The notes: a model not told the origin generated them from the sequence alone. A stretch of 64,000 nt of DNA from DATAXI01 sp963756185 (GCA_963756185.1 CAVWMS010000001.1:496001-560000); one strand, 5' to 3'; shown: positions 37,186 to 46,253, counted from the stretch's first letter. Numbers and translations: made by a program.

Positions 37186-38538
37186 CTAAAGCCGGAGACG
37201 GAAACCGATTCGGTTCAGGCCCGTGGTGGCCAGAAGGATGAAGAAGGCGCAGGCGGCCGAGCGGCATACGGCCTGGAAAAGACCGGCCTGGGCCAGGTGG
37301 TCGTACCACGGACTCCAATGGACAAGGTCGAGAAACCCGGGAAACATTTCCGATAGAAGATAGGCCAGGAGGACATTCTGGCCGGCAATTCGCAGCGGCT
37401 CGGCAATCGTCGCGCCGATCCCGCCTGGCCGGGCATCGGCCACGCAATAGAAGAGCAGCCACAGCCCCGCGGTGATGGCGCAGGACCAAAGGCACCAGGA
37501 GGGCGTCGCGTCGTTTTTGCTGATCCCGTAAAGGCCCTGCACGAGCCACGCGGCGGCGGCAAAGCCGGCGAAAAACAGAAGCGTGAACTTTGCGCGGGCC
37601 CAGAGGGTCGATTCACCCGGCGCAATCAGGATGGTGGCCAGCAACACGCCGGCTACGGTGATCGCCGCCTGCGAACCGAGCGTGTCCCCGATGCCAACGT
37701 AATTGCCGAGCCAGAAGTTATCGAACGCCCCCTTCTTGTCCGCCGGGAAGAAACACATCAGCAATACCGTGCAGCCAAGCAGAGCCGTGCGATTGGTGCG
37801 GAAAAGGAGAAACGCGGCCGCCCCCACCAGATAGGCCCAGCCGATCAGCCCGAGTATCCCATACCAATCGGTATTAATCGAAAAGGGCGAAAGAGTGATG
37901 ATTCGGTCGCCATTCCGCCGATGATAAGCAAAGGCGAGATAGATCAGCCCCGCGAAACCAATGACGCGCAGGCACGTCGTAAGGATGAAGTACGCCCGCT
38001 TCTTCCTGTCGGTTTGTTTGCCGATTGGCTTGATCGAGCAAAAAGCGAGAATCGCGGCGAGAAACATCAATGTAATCCAGAGATTGGCTGCGGAGACGCC
38101 CGCCGGCAAATGCCAGCCGTGCGGGGGGGCCGTCGGAGATTCGGCATTGACCATCATGATCCCCAGCAAAAGCAGGGAGCCGGTCCGGACGAGCACATGG
38201 AGTATGGATTTCCACAGCGGTTCGCCCTTGTTGATCCGCCCGCCGATGGCAAACGGGATCGACATGCCGACGATGAAGAGAAACGCGGGAAAGACCAGGT
38301 CGACAAAGGTCATCCCGCTTCTGCCGTGGAAATGTTTCATCCATGGAGGAACGATCCGGTTCGATACACCGGCCAGGTCGTTCACGAAGATCATCGTGAA
38401 CATCACGAAGCCGCGAAGGGCGTCGATGGATACGATGCGCGCCGGCTTTGCGGAGACGGCGGCGGTTGCGGTGGCCGCGTCCGCCGCGGGGTTAAGTCCA
38501 AAGGCCGGGATATTCGGAGTGATGGCTGGGGAATCCAT
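37186..38538 (-). CDS. DUF5009/HGSNAT-like membrane acyltransferase
   Basis: 450 aa from ATG 38538; a GTG three codons earlier is also possible. A Pro/Ala-rich N-terminal leader precedes the family signature RIVSIDALRGFVMFTMIFVNDLAG, then FVDLVFPAFLFIVGMSIPFA. Roughly eleven membrane helices are visible. The family is related to heparan-alpha-glucosaminide N-acetyltransferase and YeiB, which move acyl groups across the membrane onto glycans. The usual catalytic His in the first loop is not clearly identifiable here. Likely role: acetylation of an envelope or imported sugar polymer. It stands alone, convergent with the lipoprotein gene. Confidence 0.85.
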   Translation of the reverse strand: MDSPAITPNIPAFGLNPAADAATATAAVSAKPARIVSIDALRGFVMFTMIFVNDLAGVSNRIVPPWMKHFHGRSGMTFVDLVFPAFLFIVGMSIPFAIGGRINKGEPLWKSILHVLVRTGSLLLLGIMMVNAESPTAPPHGWHLPAGVSAANLWITLMFLAAILAFCSIKPIGKQTDRKKRAYFILTTCLRVIGFAGLIYLAFAYHRRNGDRIITLSPFSINTDWYGILGLIGWAYLVGAAAFLLFRTNRTALLGCTVLLMCFFPADKKGAFDNFWLGNYVGIGDTLGSQAAITVAGVLLATILIAPGESTLWARAKFTLLFFAGFAAAAWLVQGLYGISKNDATPSWCLWSCAITAGLWLLFYCVADARPGGIGATIAEPLRIAGQNVLLAYLLSEMFPGFLDLVHWSPWYDHLAQAGLFQAVCRSAACAFFILLATTGLNRIGFRLRL

Positions 38539-38621
38539 GAAGCCCACTTATGGACTTCCGGGACGCTGAAATCAAGCCCATGCGACGTACGAAAACCGGC
38601 TAATCAGTCCAAAAATCCATC

Positions 38622-39327
38622 CTACTCCGAGTAATAAAGAATCCGCCCGCACTGCTCGCAATTGAGGACTTCCTTGCCTCCCTTGACGCGGACGGCGGTC
38701 TGCGTGGTCAGCTTCATGTGGCAGCCCATGCAGGTCTCGTGCTCGAGCGCCACGACCGCCAGCCCCCCCTTGTTCGCGAACAGCTTGTTGTATTGGTAGA
38801 GCAGATCCTCGTCGATTCCCTCGCCCAGCTTCGCCCGTTCCGCCTCCAGCGTGGCAAGCTGCGATTCGATGGCTTGCGACTTGGCTCCGATCTCGGCGAT
38901 CTGCTTTTCGGTATGCGCCCTGGCAGCGGCGTGCTGTTTGTCGGCTTCTGTCACCGTGACCTTCAACTTCTCCGCCTCCTCCATCAACTCGATCTCGCGA
39001 TCCTCGATCTTTTCGACCTCCGATTCGAATCGCTTGATCTCATTGCTGAGCGCCTGAAATTCCTCGTTCTTGCGCGTCTGGAATTGCTGCGTCTTGAATT
39101 TCGCCATCGAATCGCGCTTCGCCTGCGCCTCCATTTCCAGCTTCTTTTTCTCCAGCTCGATGTCCCGCGCCTTCTGCTTGGCGGCGTCTCAACCGGGCGG
39201 TTCCCGCGGCGAGTTTCGCGTCGAGGGTTGATCGTTCCCCGGGCAGATTCTTCAATTCGAGCCGGAGAATGCGGATTTTTTGATCCCGATCCTGGAGGAT
39301 TAGCAGGCGTTCGATGTCAGGTAACAT
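38622..39327 (-). CDS. coiled-coil zinc-ribbon protein (DUF164/COG1579-like), frameshifted as sequenced
   Basis: About 235 aa. Start ATG 39327 (MLPDIERLLILQDRDQKI) is 16 nt after the nagZ stop. A long antiparallel coiled coil (RILRLELKNLPGERSTLDAKL, then KARDIELEKKKLEMEAQAKR and onwards) leads to a C-terminal zinc ribbon with CMGC and CEQC pairs: ETCMGCHMKLTTQTA ... VLNCEQCGRILYY. A frame switch near 39190 is required between the two coiled-coil parts. Family members are widespread, sit near cell-envelope or RNA-metabolism genes and are of uncertain function. The intact ribbon suggests a functional gene with a sequence error. Confidence 0.82.
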
Positions 39328-39343
39328 TAGGGAGGCTAATGGC

Positions 39344-40473
39344 TTAATATATTTCGACAGGCGAGCGTTTTCCATCGTCGGGGCTGCGTTGCGCGGCAAG
39401 TTCCGGGCCGAGCGTTTTCAGCGCAGAGCGTAGACCGCCGCGTCGCGCCGGGTGAAATTCCTCCTTGGAGAAGCGGTCCGGCGGGGCGAGCCGCTGCTTG
39501 AAGCAGGCCACCGAAGCCAGCGCCCGGTCCAGGTCCGCCGCCGGCAGCCCGTCGAGGTATCCGCGCGCCTCGCGCAGCGCATCCACCCGGTGGCAGATCA
39601 TTGCCAGGTCATTTCCCGCGCCGATCGCCAGCCGGATGGTCTCCTCGAGGCTGTAATGGTTGAGGATCGCCCCCATATCGAGGTCATCCGTCATCACCAG
39701 CCCGCGAAAACCGTATTCCTCGCGCAAAATCCCGGTGATGATCCGGCGCGAGAGGATGCCGGCAGGCCCTCCGGCTCCAGGTGCGGATACTGCGCGTGGC
39801 AGATCATCATGCTGTCCACCGCGTCGGGTTCGCCGCGGGGGTCTTTGCCCTGAGGGATGAAATGGCGGAAAACAGCCAGCTCGTGCGCGTCCAGGTCGGT
39901 CCGCTCGAGCGGGATGACCGGCAATTCATGGTGCGCATCCAGCGGCGCGCGCGAATAGCCGGGGAAATGCTTGCCGCAACTGGCGATGCCCTCGGCGCGC
40001 AGCCCGCGATTGAATGCCGCCGCGTTGCGGATCGTCTCCCCAACGTCGCGCCCGTAGCACCGCCCGCGCAGCGAGTTGTCCGCATCGTCGTCAAAGGAAA
40101 TATCGAGCACCGGGCAAAGATCGAGATTGAACCCGAACAACCGCAGCAGGCCGCCGGTGATGCGGCCATGTTCCTCGATCAGCCCGGGGCTGCCGCGGTC
40201 GCGCAATTGCTGCGCGTTGGGCGGCTCGTTGCCGATCAATTTCAACCGCGAGACCCGCCCTCCCTCCTGGTCGATGGTGATGATCGGCTCAATCCCGCTC
40301 AAGCCGCGCAGGTCGTCGATCAGCCTCCGCAATTGTTCCGGCGACTTGATGTTGCGCCCGAAAAGGATGAAGGCGCCCGGCTGGATCTCGCGGTAGAGCG
40401 CGGCTGTTTGCGCATCGAGTTCAGGCCCGGGCACACCCGTGAGCAGCAGTTGACCGGTCTCGGAGCGCGCCAT
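39344..40473 (-). CDS. nagZ: beta-N-acetylhexosaminidase, GH3 (NagZ type), frameshifted as sequenced
   Basis: About 375 aa. GH3 signatures are ITIDQEGGRVSRLK, then GKHFPGY followed by the catalytic loop LDAHHELPVI, which keeps the Asp-x-His dyad of NagZ. The nucleophile region is GFRGLVMTDDLDMGAI. The usual FPGHGD stretch is altered to FPGYSR. One frame switch near 39755 is needed (from PHLEPEGLPAS to the MREEYGFRG part). NagZ removes GlcNAc from muropeptides during peptidoglycan recycling. It has no signal peptide, so it should be cytoplasmic. The gene is divergent from namZ with only 22 bp between the two starts, so they almost certainly share regulation. Confidence 0.88.
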
Positions 40474-40495
40474 ACAATCGGGAAGCTAGCGTCTC

Positions 40496-41701
40496 ATGCT
40501 CGACCGCCGAAAGAAGAATTTCGTACTCTGCCTGTTGTTCGGGTTGTGGGCGGCGCGAGCCGGCGCGGCGGTGCTTCTCGGCATCGACGTGCTCCAGCAG
40601 GAGGGCTTCGCGCCGCTGAAGGGCAAACGCATCGGCCTGGTGACCAACCAGACCGGGGTCAACTCGGAAGGAATCAAGACCCGCCTGATCCTCGCCCGTG
40701 CGCCGGGCGTGAAACTGGTCGCGCTTTTCACCCCGGAGCATGGGCTCGACGGCACGGAGGAGGCTGGCCGTTACGTTTCCTCCCGGCGGGACCCGGTGAC
40801 CGGCCTGATGGCCTGGTCTCTCTACGGTCCCACGCGCAAGCCAACTGCCAGGATGCTCGATGGCATCGACACGCTGGTCTACGACATGCAGGACATCGGC
40901 TGCCGCAGCTACACGTACATCTCGACGCTGGTCATGTGCATGGAGGCCGCGGGCGAGAAGGGGATCAACGTCGTGGTGCTCGACCGGCCCAACCCGCTCG
41001 GCGGCATTCGCATCGAGGGGCCGCTCATCGAGGATCGCTGGCGCTCGTTCATCGGCGAATTGCCGGTGCCTTACGTGCACGGCATGACCGCGGGGGAACT
41101 GGCGCTCATGGCGAACGCCCGCGGCTGGGTGCAGCCGCATTGCAACCTCACCGTCATCCAGATGAAAGGCTGGAACCGCCAGATGTCCTGGGAGGACACC
41201 GGGCTGCGCTGGGTCAGGCCGTCGCCCAATATCCCGTATGACACCTCGCCTCTCTACTATGTGGCCACCGGGATGATCGGAGAGCTGGCGGGGATGGAGA
41301 CCGGCGTCGGCTCCTCGGAACCGTTCCAGGTCGCCGCGGCCAATCGCGCCAGAGGCGAGCGCGTACTGGACGAACTGCGCCTATACCGCGGCGATGGCGT
41401 CAGCTTTACCCCCTACGACGAAGGCAGCTTCGAAGGGGTGCGCCTCCACATCCAGCCTCACTCAGACGCCAATCTCACCGCGCTCGGCATTTATCTGCTG
41501 GCCGGGCTCAACGCGGACCGGCATCCGGATCTCTTCGCCACTTCCAACAGCGACAAGATCGAAATGTTTTTCAAGTCCTACGGCAGCGGCGTCATCCGCG
41601 ATGAGATCCAGAGCGGCATGTCGCCCGCGCGCATCGTCGCGGGCTGGGGAGGGGATGTCTCCCGGTTCGAGTCGGAGCGCAGGCCCTATCTGCTTTATTA
41701 A
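40496..41701 (+). CDS. namZ: exo-beta-N-acetylmuramidase NamZ-like (DUF1343, GH171)
   Basis: 401 aa. A signal peptide (NFVLCLLFGLWAARAGAA) is followed by the DUF1343 core: GKRIGLVTNQTGVN, VALFTPEHGLDG, LVYDMQDIGCRSYTYISTL, VVLDRPNPLGG, and RWVRPSPNIPYDTSPLYYVA. The C-terminal part LATSNSDKIEMFFKSYGS is also typical. Characterised members release MurNAc from the non-reducing end of peptidoglycan fragments and work in series with NagZ, encoded back-to-back here. The export signal puts this step outside the cytoplasm while the NagZ has no leader, so an importer of disaccharide or GlcNAc-ended fragments would be needed; none is visible. Confidence 0.92.
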   Translation: MLDRRKKNFVLCLLFGLWAARAGAAVLLGIDVLQQEGFAPLKGKRIGLVTNQTGVNSEGIKTRLILARAPGVKLVALFTPEHGLDGTEEAGRYVSSRRDPVTGLMAWSLYGPTRKPTARMLDGIDTLVYDMQDIGCRSYTYISTLVMCMEAAGEKGINVVVLDRPNPLGGIRIEGPLIEDRWRSFIGELPVPYVHGMTAGELALMANARGWVQPHCNLTVIQMKGWNRQMSWEDTGLRWVRPSPNIPYDTSPLYYVATGMIGELAGMETGVGSSEPFQVAAANRARGERVLDELRLYRGDGVSFTPYDEGSFEGVRLHIQPHSDANLTALGIYLLAGLNADRHPDLFATSNSDKIEMFFKSYGSGVIRDEIQSGMSPARIVAGWGGDVSRFESERRPYLLY

Positions 41702-41706
41702 AGGCC

Positions 41707-42279
41707 ATGAGAATCGGCATCATGGGCGGCACGTTCGACCCCATCCACAACGGTCATCTCATCCTGGGCCGCGATGCGCGCGATGCGCTGGACCTGCACA
41801 AGCTCATTTTCGTTCCCAATTGCCGCTCGCCTCACAAGGCGACTGAAGCGCCCGCTCCGGCGGAACTGCGCGCCGCGATGGTGCGCGCCGCCATCGAAGG
41901 AGAGCCCGGCATCGAAATCGACGACGTCGAGGTATTGCGCGGCGGCACCTCCTACACCATCGACACCGTCCTGCACCTGCGGACGATGAATCCCGGGGCG
42001 GACTTCCTTTACCTGATCGGCGAGGACAATCTGGCGGAACTCCACACCTGGCGGCGCGTCGATGAATTGATGCACCTCGTGCAATTGGTCGTGATGGCGC
42101 GCGGCGACGAGAGCCCGCCGCATCCCTACATCACCCTCCATCAGCGCCGCATCGACATTTCCTCGACCGAGATCCGGCAGCGCATTGCCAAGGGCCGGTC
42201 AATCAGGTATCTGGTTCCGGAGAAAGTGCGCGAGATCATCGAAAAACATCAGCTTTACCGGGAGGCCCGCTCATCCTGA
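41707..42279 (+). CDS. nadD: nicotinate-nucleotide adenylyltransferase
   Basis: 190 aa. Start ATG 41707 (MRIGIMGGTFDPIHNGH), five bases after the namZ stop. The nucleotidyltransferase motif GGTFDPIHNGH is intact, and the C-terminal adenylyltransferase motif is DISSTEIRQRI. FVPNCRSPHK and LIGEDNLAELHTWRRVDEL are characteristic of NadD rather than CoaD. It transfers AMP from ATP to nicotinate mononucleotide in NAD synthesis. The usual NadD-RsfS gene order is preserved: the stop overlaps the presumed rsfS start. Confidence 0.96.
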   Translation: MRIGIMGGTFDPIHNGHLILGRDARDALDLHKLIFVPNCRSPHKATEAPAPAELRAAMVRAAIEGEPGIEIDDVEVLRGGTSYTIDTVLHLRTMNPGADFLYLIGEDNLAELHTWRRVDELMHLVQLVVMARGDESPPHPYITLHQRRIDISSTEIRQRIAKGRSIRYLVPEKVREIIEKHQLYREARSS

Positions 42280-42629
42280 CCGGCGCAAAACTGGCCGCGC
42301 GCTGCGCGGAACTGGCCGCCGACAAGAAGGCGGAGGAGATCGTTGCCATCGATTTGCGGGGCATTTCGAGTTTCACCGATTTTTTCGTGATCTGCAGCGG
42401 CACCTCCGAGCCGCACCTCAAGGCAATCGCCGGCGAAATCGAGGAGCGGCTCAAGAAGGACGACGGCATGAAACCCAACGCCGTGGACGGCTATCCGATG
42501 AGCCATTGGATCGTCATGGATTACGGCGATGTGGTGGTCCACGTTTTCCACTCCGAGAAGCGCGCCTTTTATTCCCTCGAGGACCTATGGGGTGACGCCC
42601 CGCGGCTGAAGCTCGCCGGGATTGTCTAA
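42276..42629 (+). CDS. rsfS: ribosome silencing factor RsfS, apparent CTG start
   Basis: 117 aa if read from CTG 42276. The conserved N-terminus LTGAKLAARCAELAADKKAEEIVAIDLRG has no in-frame ATG, GTG or TTG before it. The first conventional start, TTG 42354, would delete helix 1. The CTG overlaps the nadD stop (CTGA), exactly as an ATGA overlap would. The core SFTDFFVICSGTSEPHLKAI and the signature MDYGDVVVHVF are intact. RsfS binds ribosomal protein uL14 and blocks subunit joining when nutrients fall. Either CTG is used or a base error has changed the start. Confidence 0.9.
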   Translation: MTGAKLAARCAELAADKKAEEIVAIDLRGISSFTDFFVICSGTSEPHLKAIAGEIEERLKKDDGMKPNAVDGYPMSHWIVMDYGDVVVHVFHSEKRAFYSLEDLWGDAPRLKLAGIV

Positions 42630-42645
42630 AAGACGCCGGCCAAGC

Positions 42646-42832
42646 ATGGTGAGAACCGTGAAGCGTGACACCATTGAAATCCCGCGTCCTCATGACTGTG
42701 GAAACTCTCGACGAACTGCAGGATTGGCTGACCGGCCAGAATCCAAAAAATTGTCGCCGAGTTGAGGGCGGCCCGTCGCGAAGACAAAGCCGGGAAGTTC
42801 AATACTTGGAAGCCGCGGCTGATAGCGAATTA
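42646..42832 (+). pseudogene. degenerate small ORF, origin unclear
   Basis: Between rsfS and the ORF6N fragment a short coding-like stretch can be followed only by changing frame: MTVETLDELQDWLTGQNPK (from 42693) and then KIVAELRAARREDKAGKF in another frame, ending in a TAG at 42830. The break falls in an A6 run near 42750. The size and position in front of a partner-like gene recall a toxin-antitoxin antitoxin, but I cannot name a family. Confidence 0.3.
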
Positions 42833-42863
42833 GCCGAAAATCCAAGAGTTGAGGTTTTTCCAA

Positions 42864-43220
42864 ATGCCCAAACCAGCGCCCCTCGCCAATATCGCTCCAC
42901 TGATCGTCACCGTCCGCGATCAACGCGTCATTCTCGATGCCGATCTCGCCGCGCTTTACGGAGTTTCGACGATGGTCCTCAACCAGGCTGTCAAACGCAA
43001 CCAGGAGCGATTCCCCAGGGCGTTCCTTTTCCAACTGACTCGATCCGAGTGGCTTAACGATTTGAAATCACAAATTGTGATTTCAAACACCCGCGGTAGC
43101 CACCACGGCGCAAGATCGGATTCAAAACGGAAGACTGACTTTTTCTTTGAGCCGTTTTTGCGGCAATGGCGAAGGCAGAAAATGAAAATCACTGGCATTT
43201 CTCAAGCTCGCAAAGCCTGA
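42864..43220 (+). pseudogene. truncated ORF6N-domain protein
   Basis: 118 aa from ATG 42864, with GAGG nine bases ahead. The N-terminal two thirds is a clear ORF6N domain: RVILDADLAALYGVSTMVLNQ, then KRNQERFPRAFLFQLT and LKSQIVISN. This is the DNA-binding domain of phage antirepressor-like proteins that bacteria often carry as single genes. After that point the usual conserved continuation is absent and a basic tail unlike the family runs to the stop. That stop is itself inside the first unit of a 7-bp repeat array, so the 3' end was probably lost when that repeat arose or was inserted. Probably non-functional. Confidence 0.7.
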
Positions 43221-43252
43221 TTTTCTGATTTCGAATTTTTGATCTTGGATTT
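43218..43252 (-). repeat. array of five 7-bp repeats
   Basis: Read on the minus strand, five contiguous heptamers occur with exact 7-nt spacing: AAATCCA, AGATCAA, AAATTCG, AAATCAG, AAAATCA. The last overlaps the stop codon of the truncated ORF6N gene. The units share an AAATC/AAATT core with the arrays at 8650 and 47444. Confidence 0.7.
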
Positions 43253-43308
43253 CCCCTCCCTCCCGCTTTTTCATTGCCACCGAGCCCAATCAGGCCGACC
43301 GTACTGAC

Positions 43309-43494
43309 GTGGATCTGCTGGCCGAAAGCACCGTCGTCTGTCCTCACTGCGGGGAGGCTTACACCGCCATGGTGGACACATCGCAGAATAGTCATGACAC
43401 CGTCGAGGACTGCCCGGTCTGCTGCCGCCCCATTCTTTTAACCGTGCAATGCGAACCCGGGGAAGTTATCTCCATCGACGCGACGCCCGGCTGA
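43309..43494 (+). CDS. CPXCG-motif cysteine-rich small protein
   Basis: 61 aa from GTG 43309; no ATG gives a better start. Two Cys pairs (VVCPHCG at residues 10-13 and DCPVCCRPI near 35-38) form a compact zinc-binding domain. The rest matches the conserved CPXCG small-protein family: Glu-Ala-Tyr after the first pair, Asp in VEDCPVC and a C-terminal V-x-C-E-P-G. Function is unknown; the family is common in proteobacteria and PVC bacteria. It ends six bases before the next gene, so the two are probably cotranscribed. Confidence 0.85.
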   Translation: MDLLAESTVVCPHCGEAYTAMVDTSQNSHDTVEDCPVCCRPILLTVQCEPGEVISIDATPG

Positions 43495-43500
43495 ACCGCC

Positions 43501-44322
43501 ATGTTTGCCCAAAAAGACGCCATCGTAAAACTGCTCCAGGACGACGATCCACGAACGGTGGACCTCGTAAAGGATCAGCTTGCGCTCCAGGGCAGCGCCG
43601 CGCTCCCGTCGCTCGAGGACTTGCTCACGATGTACGACGAGTGCGTGACCGAGCACGTGAAAGATGTCATGGGCCGGATCGATTCCGAGGAAGCCAGCCA
43701 GGAGCTGGGCCGGGTCTGCCGGACCTTCGCCGAGCATGGCGATCTCGAGGCCTTTTGCTGGCTGCTGGCCAGGGCGCTGCTGCCGGGCGCCAATGCGAGC
43801 GAATGGCGCGCCCTGCTGGATGAATGGGCCGGCCAACTCGCGCATTACCGTTCCAACGAGGATACGGCGGAGGATCGCGTGCGGCTGCTGGCGCATTTTC
43901 TCGGCGGGCAGCTCGGCTTCCGCGGGAACACGGAGGATTATCACAACCCGGACAACACGCTTCTGCCGCGGGTCATCGCCACCCGGCTCGGCATTCCCAT
44001 CACCTTGACGCTTCTTTACATGCTCGTCGGCGAGCGGTGCGGGCTGCGGATCGAAGGCATCAATTTTCCCGGCCACTTCCTCGCCCGGCACGATGGCGTG
44101 CTGTTCGATCCCTTCGAGCGCGGGCGGATCATCGGCATCCCGGAGTGCCGGCAAATCCTCGCGCGGCAAAAGCTCGAGCTTCAGCCCAATCACCTCGAGA
44201 CCGCGACGCCCATAGCCATCGCCCGGCGCATCCTGGCGAACCTGCTTTACGTTTTCCAAAGTGACGAAGAGGCGGAAGCCGCGGGCCGCGTGACCGCCTG
44301 GCTCCACGCGCTGGACCGGTAA
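43501..44322 (+). CDS. SirB1-family transglutaminase-like/TPR protein
   Basis: 273 aa from ATG 43501. The central domain GFRGNTEDYHNPDNTLLPRVI then RLGIPITLTLLYMLVGERCGL and INFPGHFLARHDGVLFDPF is the SirB1 signature, a transglutaminase-like fold that lacks obvious protease activity. The N-terminal ~110 residues are helical with a HEAT-like look (LVKDQLALQGSAALPSLEDLL), and the C-terminus is the short TPR-like end NLLYVFQSDEEAEAAGRVTAWL. In other bacteria this family is found near protein-release and methylation genes; its activity has not been settled. Cytoplasmic. Confidence 0.85.
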   Translation: MFAQKDAIVKLLQDDDPRTVDLVKDQLALQGSAALPSLEDLLTMYDECVTEHVKDVMGRIDSEEASQELGRVCRTFAEHGDLEAFCWLLARALLPGANASEWRALLDEWAGQLAHYRSNEDTAEDRVRLLAHFLGGQLGFRGNTEDYHNPDNTLLPRVIATRLGIPITLTLLYMLVGERCGLRIEGINFPGHFLARHDGVLFDPFERGRIIGIPECRQILARQKLELQPNHLETATPIAIARRILANLLYVFQSDEEAEAAGRVTAWLHALDR

Positions 44323-44350
44323 CGGGCCGCGCGCGGCGCGGTTTTCCCGA

Positions 44351-45583
44351 ATGATCGTCGAAGTCATCAATACCGGCTCGGAATTGCTGCTCGGCAAGAC
44401 GTGAACACCCACGTCGTTTTCCTGGGTCAGGAGCTTTTCGCGCTCGGGCTGCGCATCGCGCGCCAGGTGACCGTGCCGGATGGCGAGGCGATTCGCGAGC
44501 GCGCTGGCTGAGTCGCTCGGACGCGCCGGGATCGTCCTGGTGACCGGCGGCCTGGGGCCGACGACCGACGACATCACGCGCGAAATTACCGCGGAACTGC
44601 TCGGCCTGCCGTTAATCGAGGACCCGGGCGTCTGGGAATCGATCCAGGCCCGGTTTTCCCGGCGCGGCCTTGCAATGACGCCGCGAAATCGCCGCCAGGC
44701 GCAGGTGCCCAAAGGCGCCATCGTACTGGAGAATCCCAACGGCACCGCGCCGGGTCTCTACGTGCGCGCGGCATCCGGCGGCGCGGCCCGCCATATTTTC
44801 CTTTTTCCCGGACCGCCGCGCGAATTGCAGCCGATGTTCCGGAACCTGGTCGCGCCGATTTTGAGGGAATTGGTTCCCGGCGGCGCCGCGTTCCAAAGCC
44901 GCCGGTGGCTGATCGTCGGCATGGGGGAATCGGCGGTGGAAGCCGTGATCGGCGAGCAGTTGCTGGCCATCCCGGGGCTGGAGCTTGGCTATTGCGCGCG
45001 TCCCGGCTCGGTCGAGGTCCGCTGCATCGGCGACGCCGCCGCGCTGGCCGCCGCGGAGGCGATCGTCACCGCGAAACTGCCCACCCAGATCGTGAGTGAA
45101 GGAGGCGCAAGCCTCGAGGAAACGGTCGTGCGCCGGCTCGCCGCGTTGGGAAAAACGCTGGCCGTCGCCGAATCATGCACCGGCGGCTGTCTCGCCAACA
45201 AAATCACCAACGTCCCCGGCGCATCGGAGGTTTTCATCGCCGGCTTCGTCACTTACGCCAACGCCGCCAAAACCGGCGCGCTCGGCGTCCCCTCGGGATT
45301 GATCGAGCAGCACGGCGCCGTCAGCGAGCCGGTCGCGCGCGCCATGGCCGAAGGGGCGATGCGGGCCGCCGGCGCCGCGTTTGCGCTTTCCACCACTGGC
45401 ATTGCCGGTCCCGGCGGCGGCAGCCCGGAGAAACCGGTCGGCACGGTCTTCATCGCCCTGGCCATTCGCGGCGGCGAAACAATGGTCGAAAAACACACCT
45501 ATCCCACCGACCGCGCCGCTTTCAAGGAATTGGCCGTGCAGACCGCCCTCGATATGTTGCGCCGGGCCATGGCGAACGGTTGA
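44351..45583 (+). CDS. cinA: CinA: COG1058/PncC nicotinamide-nucleotide amidase, frameshifted as sequenced
   Basis: About 410 aa, usual length. From ATG 44351 the N-terminus MIVEVINTGSELLLGKT hits a TGA after 18 codons. Dropping or adding one base at 44399-44401 restores VNTHVVFLGQELFALGLRIARQVTVPDGEAIRE, and a second switch near 44493 continues to ALAESLGRAGIVLVTGGLGPTTDD. The rest is open. The C-terminal amidase domain has VAESCTGGCLANKITNVPGAS, FVTYANAAKTGALGVP and STTGIAGPGGGSPEKPVGTVF. CinA-type enzymes hydrolyse NMN, recycling the pyridine ring. Two opposite indels 100 bp apart point to sequence error. Confidence 0.92.
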
Positions 45584-45676
45584 GTGCGCACGCAAATGCA
45601 TGATTCCTGATTGTGTTGCCGCGCACGCCTTCGATACGGTTTTAGCACCCTACCTGCTTTGGGATGAGCAGATCCT

Positions 45677-46249
45677 ATGAAATTTCTCGTCTATGCCGCT
45701 CTCGCGTCGCTTCTGTTCATGGGCGTGGCTTGCACCAATCTCAACCAGCAGAAGTCCGCCGCGCTCAGCGCAACCGCCAAGTCCGCGCAAAAGAAATCGT
45801 ACTGGATTGGCGACGGGGTGAAGGGCGCGCCATCCATCCGCATCGTCATTTCCCAGCAACTGGCCTATTTCTACAAGGGCAAGCAACTGGTCGGCCAATC
45901 GATCATCTCGAGCGGCAAAAAGGGTTTCGAGACGCCGCCGGGCAAATACAAGGTCATCCAGAAGGACAAGGACCATCTCTCCAACATTTACGGCGATTAT
46001 GTGGACGATGCGGGCAACACCGTGCAGGCCAACGTCGACGTGACCAAGGACCCGATGCCGGAAAACGTTGTCGCGTTTGTCGGGGCAAAGATGCCCTTTT
46101 TCCTGCGGTTCACCGGCGGCTACGGCATGCATGCCGGGTATCTGCCGGGCTACCGGGCTTCGCATGGTTGCGTGCGCATGCCAGCGGGCATGGCCGAGCA
46201 TTTTTTCAATGCCGCGGAAGTTGGCATGCCCGTCACCGTCGAGCCCTGA
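45677..46249 (+). CDS. L,D-transpeptidase (YkuD domain)
   Basis: 190 aa. The N-terminal export signal ends in MGVACT; Cys19 might be lipidated, although the lipobox is poor. The YkuD domain has RIVISQQLAYFYKGKQLVGQ, SSGKKGFETPPGKYKV, and the catalytic motif MHAGYLPGYRASHGCVRMP with His152, His163, Cys165 and Arg167. Such enzymes cross-link peptidoglycan through 3-3 bonds or attach proteins to it. The His/Ser-His-Gly-Cys-x-Arg set is complete, so it should be active. It lies four bases upstream of the Nudix gene. Confidence 0.93.
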   Translation: MKFLVYAALASLLFMGVACTNLNQQKSAALSATAKSAQKKSYWIGDGVKGAPSIRIVISQQLAYFYKGKQLVGQSIISSGKKGFETPPGKYKVIQKDKDHLSNIYGDYVDDAGNTVQANVDVTKDPMPENVVAFVGAKMPFFLRFTGGYGMHAGYLPGYRASHGCVRMPAGMAEHFFNAAEVGMPVTVEP

Positions 46250-46253
46250 TCCG

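Noticed and set aside
42864..43220. Prophage remnant around the ORF6N gene
   Set aside because: No integrase, structural or lysis genes are nearby; ORF6N genes commonly occur alone in bacterial chromosomes.
44351..44520. Programmed frameshifting in cinA
   Set aside because: Two opposite shifts without a slippery site or stimulatory structure, in a window full of similar breaks; sequence error is more likely.
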